Shown here piece by piece: positions 1 to 5,089 of a stretch of 5,089 bases of DNA (positions within the stretch are counted from its first letter, which is position 1; every line of letters starts with the position of its first letter). The notes beneath the pieces are model-generated. The model ran no database searches. It was not told the origin of the DNA and saw nothing but the letters and a program-made list of their open reading frames with translations. The DNA comes from Bacteroidota bacterium (lineage in GTDB: Bacteria; Bacteroidota; Bacteroidia; Chitinophagales; Chitinophagaceae): positions 1 through 5,089 of the forward strand of contig JAGWPI010000212.1 in assembly GCA_028877005.1 (NCBI GenBank), in the 5' to 3' direction. A program made the translations under genes and the position numbers.

Positions 1-461
1 GCAAACGTATCAAATCCAGTGCAGAATATATAACACAAATTCATCATGCAGACGAATTTACAATACAATATTATTTTAAACATGGGAAAGAAATTACGGA
101 ATGGTTGGCTATGGATGATACTTTTTTTCTGTCCATCACCAGCTTTTTTAAAAGAACGCCCAGTAAACTGAATATACACACTATTGAACCTTCTGTTATT
201 ATGGGTATTCATCATGATGATTTAATGCATTTGTGTGATGAATACCATGATGTGGAACGTTGGCTCCGTAAATTATTAACTCGTTCACTCATTTCATCAC
301 AACAACGAATGGATGCAATACAGTTTGAAACAGCATTACACCGCTATCGTCGTTTGGCCGAGGAGCATCCAACTATTTTACAGCGTGTTCCGTTATCTTA
401 TATTGCTTCATTTTTAGGTATTACACAAGAAACTTTGAGTAGGATTAGGGCGCATCGATAA
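1..461 (+). CDS. Crp/Fnr-family transcriptional regulator, 5' end cut by window edge
   Basis: The frame is open from position 3 to the TAA at 459-461, giving 152 visible residues; about the first 40 of a roughly 190-residue protein are probably missing. The TTG at 105 and ATG at 111 are internal, because the codons before them already encode beta-roll sequence (TIQYYFKHGKEITEW) typical of the cyclic-nucleotide-binding-like domain. Next come the rest of the sensor domain (FFLSITSFFKRTPSK, HTIEPSVI), a dimerisation helix (about visible residues 73-105), and a C-terminal winged helix-turn-helix (QRVPLSYIASFLGITQETLSR). The recognition helix has Glu143, Ser146 and Arg147, the E-x-x-S-R pattern that in E. 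coli FNR reads TTGAT. The CRP-type R-S-x phosphate-binding motif for cAMP is absent, as is usual in Bacteroidota members, so the ligand is unknown. It may regulate the hydrolase gene 70 bases downstream; that is inference. The family call is firm. Confidence 0.93.
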   Translation, partial: KRIKSSAEYITQIHHADEFTIQYYFKHGKEITEWLAMDDTFFLSITSFFKRTPSKLNIHTIEPSVIMGIHHDDLMHLCDEYHDVERWLRKLLTRSLISSQQRMDAIQFETALHRYRRLAEEHPTILQRVPLSYIASFLGITQETLSRIRAHR

Positions 462-466
462 ATTTT

Positions 467-480
467 TTGATTATTGTCAA
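467..480. promoter_or_regulatory. Candidate Fnr-type operator (TTGAT-N4-GTCAA)
   Basis: TTGAT TATT GTCAA matches the FNR consensus TTGAT-N4-ATCAA at 9 of 10 positions and contains a perfect TTGA/TCAA dyad. It starts 5 bases after the stop of the Crp/Fnr gene and lies 51 bases before the hydrolase start. The upstream regulator carries the FNR-type E-x-x-S-R recognition helix, which makes the match more meaningful. The region is A/T-rich, so chance is not excluded, and no binding is shown. Confidence 0.35.
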
Positions 481-519
481 TGAAACATGTTCCCAATCAT
501 TTGAACTTTATGTTTCATT
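479..519. repeat. Perfect 10-bp inverted repeat upstream of the hydrolase gene
   Basis: AATGAAACAT at 479-488 is the exact reverse complement of ATGTTTCATT at 510-519, with 21 bases between. The arm centres are 31 bp apart, close to three helical turns, which suits a dimeric or looping DNA-binding protein. An inner GTTC (489-492)/GAAC (503-506) pair could extend a hairpin in RNA. No T-tract follows the right arm, so it is a poor intrinsic terminator for the upstream gene. It ends 12 bases before the hydrolase ATG, where an operator or a leader hairpin would act. The repeat is seen directly; its function is inferred. Confidence 0.6.
509..516 (+). promoter_or_regulatory. Weak candidate Bacteroidota -7 element for the hydrolase gene
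   Basis: TATGTTTC matches the Bacteroidota -7 consensus TAnnTTTG except at the last base. It would place the transcription start near 521-524, about 10 bases before the ATG. No TTTG -33 element is present at the expected 19-21 base spacing, so this is tentative. If real, it overlaps the right arm of the inverted repeat, and a protein bound there would block transcription. Confidence 0.2.
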
Positions 520-531
520 AATTAATCAATT

Positions 532-2919
532 ATGAAATTTTCTACATTGTTGCTTGTTATGGCAATTATATGCAGTACAAATGCCTTGTATGCGCAATCA
601 AATAAAGCCAAAGATTTAGTTGCTAAAATGACTTTGGAACAAAAAGTTGAACTAGTAGTAGGAATGGGGATGCGCTTGCCCGGACCTACTGCTGCTTCAG
701 ATAAAAAAACAGATACCGAAAAGCATGAAATAGCCGGATTTCAATTGCCTCCATCATTACCAAATGATGCAACCATTCCGGAAAAAGTACCCGGCGCTGC
801 CGGAAGAACTCATGCCATTGAAAGTTTAGGCTTACCTTCTTTAACTTTATCTGATGGCCCTGCCGGTGTACGTATCAATCCATTAAGAGATAATCATCCC
901 AATCAAACTTATTATGCTACTGCCTGGCCGGTAGGCACTTTACTAGCTTCCACTTGGGATACAGCTTTGGTGCAAACTGTAGGAAATGCATTTGGTAAAG
1001 AAATAAAAGATTATGGTATTGATGTGATTTTGGCACCTGCTATGAATATTCAACGAAATCCACTGGGGGGAAGAAATTTTGAGTACTATTCTGAAGATCC
1101 GTTTGTATCCGGTCACATTGCTGCGGCAATGGTACGTGGTGTACAAGAAAATGGGGTGGGTACTTCTATTAAACATTTTGTAGCCAATAATCAGGAAACC
1201 AATAGAAACAGTATAAACACCATAGTAAGCGAAAGAGCTTTACGAGAAATTTATTTAAAAGGTTTTGAAATTGCTGTAAAGGAAGCAAAACCATGGACGG
1301 TTATGTCATCATACAATTTAATTAATGGCACTTATACCTCTGAGAGTCATGATTTATTAACCAATATTTTGCGAAATGAATGGGGATTTAAAGGGTTAGT
1401 GATGACTGATTGGTTTGGTGGAAAAGATGCTGTAGCCCAAATGAAAGCGGGTAATGATTTACTAATGCCCGGTACTATTCTTCAATACAATGCCATTTTA
1501 AAAGCAGTAAAAGATGGACAATTGGAGGAAAGAATTATAGATAGAAATGCTGCTAGAGTAGTTGATTTAATTTTAGAATCACCAACATACAAAAAATTTG
1601 TTTACACAGATAAGCCCAATTTAAAAGCCAATGCGGCAATTTCAAGAAAAGCAGCAGCGGAAGGAATGGTTTTGTTACAAAATAACAACAACGCATTACC
1701 GTTGATGCAATCATCACAAAAACAATTAGCTTTATTTGGTAATACATCCTATGACATAATTGCCGGCGGAACCGGAAGCGGTGATGTAAATAAAGCGTAT
1801 ACTATTTCGTTAGAAAAGGGTTTATTAAATGCGGGGTTTAAAATTGATAAAAATTTAATTAATGCATATACAACCTACATAGCAGCCGAAAAAGCGAAAC
1901 AACCCAAACCTCGATTCTTTTTTGAATTAGTGCCACGTGTTAAAGAAATGAATTTAGAACAACCACTGCTACAAAATGAAGCCAAAAGTGCAGATGCTGC
2001 TATTATAACTATTGGTAGAAATGCAGGCGAGGGAGCAGATAGAAAAATAGAAAATGATTTTACTTTGTCTAGTGAAGAAAAAAATATGATACAACAGGTA
2101 TGTGATGCATTTCATTCACAAAATAAAAAAGTAATAGTGGTGTTAAATATTGGTGGGGTAATTGAAACAAATAGCTGGCGTAGTATGCCCGATGCTATTT
2201 TATTAGCTTGGCAGCCGGGTTTAGAAGCAGGGAATGCCATTGCAGATGTTATTAGTGGCAAAGTAAACCCTTCCGGAAAACTAGCCGTAACATTTCCCAT
2301 TCATTATCAAGATGAGCCTTCTGCTAAAAACTTTCCGGGTAAAGAACTGCATCCTACAGAACACAAAGGTTTTTCTTTAATGGGTGTTCCTGCAGAAGTT
2401 ATATATGAAGAAGGTATTTATGTAGGGTATCGCTATTTTAATTCCTTTCATATACCAACAGCTTATCCATTCGGTTATGGGTTGTCATATACACAATTTT
2501 CATTGAAACCTATACAGCTTAGTACAACAAACATGCAAAAAAGTATTACTGCAATTGTAACTGTTACCAACACGGGTAAAACTGCCGGCAAAGAAGTGGT
2601 ACAAGTTTACATAGCGGCCCCCAAAAGCAATATTGTTAAGCCTGCAGAAGAGTTAAAGGCTTTTGCTAAATCCAAACTATTAAAGCCAGGTGAATCACAA
2701 ACTTTTAATTTTGTATTTACCCCCGCTCAACTTGCTTCATTTCATACTGAACAAGCAGCATGGATGGCCGATGCAGGAAAGTATACCATTAAAGTTGGCA
2801 ATTCATCAGAAAATATAATTCAAACAGCTACCTTTCAACTACCTGATCAAGTAATTACAGAAAAAGTAACTAATTTATTATCACCAAAACAACCTATTCA
2901 GGAAATGCAGTTACAATAA
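532..2919 (+). CDS. Exported GH3 beta-glucosidase with C-terminal fibronectin-III-like domain
   Basis: Family-3 glycoside hydrolase of 795 residues, expected to release terminal beta-D-glucose from gluco-oligosaccharides by a retaining mechanism; a xylosidase or mixed specificity cannot be excluded. Residues 1-21 form a signal peptide (probable cut ALYA|QS), so it is likely periplasmic. The N-terminal barrel domain (about 27-350) has Asp108 in LSDGPAGVR, Arg114, Arg181 in GGRNFEYYSEDP, Lys214-His215 in IKHFVANNQETNR and nucleophile Asp293 in VMTDWFGG. The alpha/beta domain (about 370-650) holds GGTGSGDVN (412-420) and the probable acid/base Glu500 in GEGADR. The fibronectin-III-like domain covers about 665-770. 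Layout and active-site spacing resemble Thermotoga Bgl3B, without a PA14 insert. It is not an E. coli BglX orthologue, since that enzyme has SDHGA at the nucleophile, so no symbol is given. Residues about 48-87 form a longer, Pro- and charge-rich insertion. The ATG at 532 is chosen because it begins the signal peptide; no Shine-Dalgarno sequence is seen. Confidence 0.96.
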   Translation: MKFSTLLLVMAIICSTNALYAQSNKAKDLVAKMTLEQKVELVVGMGMRLPGPTAASDKKTDTEKHEIAGFQLPPSLPNDATIPEKVPGAAGRTHAIESLGLPSLTLSDGPAGVRINPLRDNHPNQTYYATAWPVGTLLASTWDTALVQTVGNAFGKEIKDYGIDVILAPAMNIQRNPLGGRNFEYYSEDPFVSGHIAAAMVRGVQENGVGTSIKHFVANNQETNRNSINTIVSERALREIYLKGFEIAVKEAKPWTVMSSYNLINGTYTSESHDLLTNILRNEWGFKGLVMTDWFGGKDAVAQMKAGNDLLMPGTILQYNAILKAVKDGQLEERIIDRNAARVVDLILESPTYKKFVYTDKPNLKANAAISRKAAAEGMVLLQNNNNALPLMQSSQKQLALFGNTSYDIIAGGTGSGDVNKAYTISLEKGLLNAGFKIDKNLINAYTTYIAAEKAKQPKPRFFFELVPRVKEMNLEQPLLQNEAKSADAAIITIGRNAGEGADRKIENDFTLSSEEKNMIQQVCDAFHSQNKKVIVVLNIGGVIETNSWRSMPDAILLAWQPGLEAGNAIADVISGKVNPSGKLAVTFPIHYQDEPSAKNFPGKELHPTEHKGFSLMGVPAEVIYEEGIYVGYRYFNSFHIPTAYPFGYGLSYTQFSLKPIQLSTTNMQKSITAIVTVTNTGKTAGKEVVQVYIAAPKSNIVKPAEELKAFAKSKLLKPGESQTFNFVFTPAQLASFHTEQAAWMADAGKYTIKVGNSSENIIQTATFQLPDQVITEKVTNLLSPKQPIQEMQLQ

Positions 2920-2943
2920 TTTAACCCCTATAATAACCAATAA

Positions 2944-2975
2944 GTGCAATTACCAACTTCAACCTAACATTGCAC
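2944..2975. repeat. 7-bp perfect inverted repeat after the hydrolase gene
   Basis: GTGCAAT at 2944-2950 and ATTGCAC at 2969-2975 are exact reverse complements separated by 18 bases. It starts 25 bases after the hydrolase stop and ends just before the terminator stem. It could form a weak hairpin that protects the 3' end of the transcript, but the stem is short and may be chance. Confidence 0.35.
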
Positions 2976-2978
2976 AAC

Positions 2979-3006
2979 AAAAGGCAGCGGTTAACGTTGC
3001 CTTTTT
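2979..3006 (+). terminator. Intrinsic terminator of the hydrolase transcript
   Basis: AAAAGGCAGCG (2979-2989) pairs with CGTTGCCTTTT (2995-3005) across a 5-base loop, giving an 11-bp stem with one G-T wobble and a run of five T (3002-3006) at its 3' end. It lies 60 bases after the hydrolase stop. The matching A-tract on the left lets it act on the other strand too, but no minus-strand gene reads into it here. It separates the hydrolase and lpxD transcription units. Confidence 0.85.
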
Positions 3007-3011
3007 GGTTA

Positions 3012-3036
3012 CCTATTTTTAGTAATAGAAAATAGG
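3012..3036. repeat. 8-bp perfect inverted repeat upstream of lpxD
   Basis: CCTATTTT (3012-3019) and AAAATAGG (3029-3036) are exact reverse complements with a 9-base spacer. It lies 6 bases beyond the terminator and 62 bases before the lpxD start. It could be an operator for lpxD or part of a back-up terminator; no T-tract follows the right arm, which favours the former. The function is unknown. Confidence 0.4.
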
Positions 3037-3051
3037 CAATTAAAATTCTGT

Positions 3052-3059
3052 TACCTTTA
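3052..3059 (+). promoter_or_regulatory. Weak candidate -7 element for lpxD
   Basis: TACCTTTA matches TAnnTTTG at all but the last fixed base, which would give a leader of roughly 30-35 bases before the lpxD ATG. No TTTG is present about 20 bases upstream. A promoter must lie in this gap if the terminator at 2979-3006 works, and this is the best match I can see. Confidence 0.2.
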
Positions 3060-3098
3060 AAAAATATTCCAAATTATAACAACATTTAAAAATAATTT

Positions 3099-4115
3099 AT
3101 GCAATTTTCGGCACAACAAATAGCAGATATGCTACAAGGTATTATTGAAGGCAATAGCTTGGTAACTGTATCTACTTTATCAAGAATTGAAGAAGGTAAG
3201 CCAGGGTCGCTATCATTTTTAGCCAATCCATTGTATACACAATATTTATATACTACACAGGCTTCTATAGTCATTATAAATAAAGATTTTGAGGTTAAAG
3301 AAAAAGTTGCGGCTACTTTAATAAGAGTTGATAATGCACAAACTGCTTTTGCTAAATTGCTGGAACTATATAACCAAATAAAACTGAATAAAACAGGTAT
3401 TGCAACTAATGCACACATTGAATTAACAGCAACAATAGGTAATAACGTTTATGTAGGGCCATTTGCGTATATAGGCGAAAATGTAAAAATTGGAAATGCT
3501 GTTAAAATTTATCCACAAGTATATATTGGTGATAATTGTGTAATTGGCGATAACACTACTTTGTTTGCCGGGGTTAAAGTTTACTCAGAAACCCAAATTG
3601 GGAAAAATTGTATTATTCATTCTGGAACAGTGATTGGGAGCGATGGGTTTAGGTTTGATCCTCAAAATGAAGGGAATGAAAAAATTGCACAAATTGGCAA
3701 TGTGGTTATTGAAGATGATGTTGAAATAGGTGCCAATTGTGCCATTGACCGGGCAACACTTGGTTCTACTGTTTTACGAAAAGGCGTAAAGTTTGATAAC
3801 TTAATTCATATAGCACACAATGTAGAAGTAGGCGAGCATACCTATATTGCAGCACATGGTGTTATAGCAGGCTCTACAAAAGTGGGTAAAAATTGTATGT
3901 TTAGCGGTCAGGTAGGTTTGGTAGGCCATTTACAAATTGCGGATAATACAATTATTACAGCGCAATCCGGTATTTCAAAAAGTATTACAAAACCTGGTGA
4001 AGTATACATGGGTTCACCAGCTTTTGATGCCAATAAATATCGCAAAGCATATATTCATTTTAGGAATTTAGAGCAGCTGGTACAAAGGGTAGCTGCACTT
4101 GAAAAAAGTAAATAA
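3099..4115 (+). CDS. lpxD: UDP-3-O-acylglucosamine N-acyltransferase LpxD
   Basis: Third acylation-stage enzyme of lipid A synthesis: it moves a hydroxyacyl chain from acyl carrier protein to the 2-amino group of UDP-3-O-acylglucosamine in the cytoplasm. The 338 residues match the usual length. The N-terminal uridine-binding domain (1-about 100) has Phe40, Asn43 and Tyr46 in FLANPLY, with the spacing of the uracil-binding residues of Chlamydia LpxD. A left-handed beta-helix of hexapeptide repeats runs from about 107 to 292. Catalytic His240 in IAHNVEVG and His277 in VGHLQI are 37 apart, as are His239 and His276 in E. coli. A C-terminal helical tail (308-338) follows. The loop normally reading SDGFGFAP is SDGFRFDP (181-188) here. 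The gene stands alone, without lpxC/fabZ or lpxA, so it may be a second copy. The ATG is followed by MQFSAQQIA, the usual Bacteroidota start; no Shine-Dalgarno sequence is seen. The 27-base gap to the convergent gene has no convincing terminator. Confidence 0.95.
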   Translation: MQFSAQQIADMLQGIIEGNSLVTVSTLSRIEEGKPGSLSFLANPLYTQYLYTTQASIVIINKDFEVKEKVAATLIRVDNAQTAFAKLLELYNQIKLNKTGIATNAHIELTATIGNNVYVGPFAYIGENVKIGNAVKIYPQVYIGDNCVIGDNTTLFAGVKVYSETQIGKNCIIHSGTVIGSDGFRFDPQNEGNEKIAQIGNVVIEDDVEIGANCAIDRATLGSTVLRKGVKFDNLIHIAHNVEVGEHTYIAAHGVIAGSTKVGKNCMFSGQVGLVGHLQIADNTIITAQSGISKSITKPGEVYMGSPAFDANKYRKAYIHFRNLEQLVQRVAALEKSK

Positions 4116-4142
4116 AATAAATATACCGGGGAAAATATATCG

Positions 4143-5089
4143 TTAATTCCTTAATGCAACCATTGCATTCAATTCCGGGTCCCAAACCTTTAATCGTAAA
4201 CAGGCAACAATATCTTTTGGATGTAAAGTGGTTACCGTTGCTTTTTGAAGGGCAGGTATATTCTGCATAGCTTCAGGTAAGCGGTAAAAAGGAATTTTAC
4301 AATTAAGGTGATGAACGTGGTGGTAACCGATATTAGCGGTAAACCATTGCCACACCTTACCCATTTTCATATAACTAGATGATTCTAAGGCAGCTGCGGC
4401 ATAACTCCATTCTGTGTTGCAGCGATAACTAGCACCCGGAAAGTTATGTTGTGCATAAAACAAGTAAGCACCCAGCATATGCGACAAAAAGAAAGGGAGA
4501 AAAAACACAAAAAACCAAATTTGCCACCCAAAATATAACCATAAAAATAAAGCAATGCTAATGTGTAATACAAGCACTACTGCAGAATCCCAATGCCTTT
4601 TTTTTGAACTTAAAAATGAACGAACACACATTCCAAACATAAACATTGTGAAATAAGAAAAAAACATATTCAACGGATGCCGAATAGCCAGGTATATTTT
4701 TTGTTCATTTTTATTTGCTGCGTAAAACTTTTGTTTTGTCATAATTGGATAAGATCCAATACTGGCGCTGTACAATTTAGCATTGTTATTATGGTGATGA
4801 TCGTGTGATCGTTTCCAAATGCTGGGTGGTGTAATCATATAAGCGCCAAAAATGGTAAATAAAATATTAGCAGCAATCGATTTGTTTAAAATTGTATGAT
4901 GCTGAAAGTCATGAAAAATGATGAACATGCGCGATAGCAATAAAGCGGATAATACACTAAAAAATAATTTAATTAAAATACCAGACAACAGGAATGTTGA
5001 TGATAAACTTGCTATTAATAAAATGGTGGTAGAGAGGGTATAATACCAACTCTTCCAACGAATTTCTTTGGCAAATGGTTTGGTGGATA
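4143..5089 (-). CDS. Integral-membrane fatty-acid desaturase, N-terminus cut by window edge
   Basis: Di-iron membrane desaturase (FA_desaturase family) that puts a double bond into acyl chains at the inner membrane. All three histidine boxes are present: HDFQHH (4896-4913), HDHHH (4791-4805) and HHVHH (4308-4322), plus the conserved QH of FYAQHNFPG before box three. The frame stays open beyond the TTG at 4988 to the window edge, and the extra 33 residues (KPFAKEIRWKSWYYTL, then a hydrophobic stretch) fit the family, so the true start lies outside; 314 residues are visible. Hydrophobic segments lie at about visible residues 17-58, 72-90, 140-156 and 168-211, before the cytosolic box-three region. 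The tail PKDIVACLRLKVWDP is typical of Bacteroidota relatives. There is no cytochrome b5 or ferredoxin domain, so electrons come from a separate partner. Bond position and substrate cannot be told. It is convergent with lpxD. An A8 run (coding strand, 4598-4605) lies within the intact frame. Confidence 0.93.
   Translation of the reverse strand, partial: STKPFAKEIRWKSWYYTLSTTILLIASLSSTFLLSGILIKLFFSVLSALLLSRMFIIFHDFQHHTILNKSIAANILFTIFGAYMITPPSIWKRSHDHHHNNNAKLYSASIGSYPIMTKQKFYAANKNEQKIYLAIRHPLNMFFSYFTMFMFGMCVRSFLSSKKRHWDSAVVLVLHISIALFLWLYFGWQIWFFVFFLPFFLSHMLGAYLFYAQHNFPGASYRCNTEWSYAAAALESSSYMKMGKVWQWFTANIGYHHVHHLNCKIPFYRLPEAMQNIPALQKATVTTLHPKDIVACLRLKVWDPELNAMVALRN

Noticed and set aside
2..79. 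Possible frameshift at the start of the regulator, since frame 2 (2-76) is also open and the frame-3 sequence lacks the usual glycine before the beta-strand
   Set aside because: Frame 3 reads continuously into the conserved domain with plausible beta-roll sequence, and frame 2 gives nothing clearly better, so no shift is needed.
105..461. Reading the regulator as a complete 118-residue protein starting at the TTG at 105
   Set aside because: The frame is open back to position 3 and the upstream codons encode beta-roll sequence of the same domain, so the gene is cut by the window edge, not short.
562..576. Possible lipobox at Cys14 of the hydrolase
   Set aside because: The residues before the cysteine are A-I-I, without the small residue needed at -1, while ALYA|QS just downstream is a good signal peptidase I site.
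943..1176. Minus-strand open frame inside the hydrolase gene
   Set aside because: It is a shadow of the conserved GH3 barrel region, with no family resemblance; the same applies to the frames at 1553-1747 and 2112-2300.
3086..3418. Minus-strand open frame of 110 codons opposite the start of lpxD
   Set aside because: It lies antisense to a well-supported gene, has no recognisable domain, and its composition follows from the lpxD codons.
4598..4605. Eight-base homopolymer in the desaturase as a slippage or phase-variation tract
   Set aside because: The run is short and common in such A/T-rich genes; the frame is intact on both sides, and nothing points to switching.
4143..4988. Reading the desaturase as a complete 281-residue protein starting at the TTG at 4988
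   Set aside because: The frame continues without a stop to the window end and the added residues match the family's N-terminal region, so the start lies outside.

Overview
The window looks like an ordinary chromosomal stretch of a Bacteroidota bacterium, probably from the Chitinophagales. The reasons are low GC, starts with no Shine-Dalgarno sequence but A/T-rich leaders, a Crp/Fnr regulator of the Bacteroidota type, and LpxD and fatty-acid desaturase proteins that match that group in style. This assignment comes from recalled family patterns, not from a search.

Layout. Positions 1-461 (+) hold the C-terminal three quarters of a Crp/Fnr-family transcription regulator, cut by the left edge. 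A 70-base gap (462-531) carries an FNR-box-like site and a perfect 10-bp inverted repeat. Positions 532-2919 (+) encode a complete exported family-3 glycoside hydrolase (beta-glucosidase type). A 179-base gap follows with a strong intrinsic terminator flanked by two other inverted repeats. Positions 3099-4115 (+) encode a complete LpxD, the lipid A N-acyltransferase. Only 27 bases separate it from a convergent integral-membrane fatty-acid desaturase on the minus strand (4143 to the right edge, N-terminus missing).

How the genes relate. The glucosidase is separated from lpxD by the terminator, so the two are probably independent transcription units. LpxD and the desaturase both act on envelope lipids but are transcribed towards each other, so they are not an operon. 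LpxD here is not next to lpxC/fabZ or lpxA, its usual Bacteroidota neighbours.

I found no defence island, mobile element, CRISPR array, RNA gene or clearly undescribed system. The best lead is regulatory. The regulator has an FNR-type E-x-x-S-R recognition helix, and a 9-of-10 match to the FNR half-site pair lies 5 bases after its stop codon, upstream of the glucosidase. A second point is a substituted loop in LpxD combined with its isolated position.
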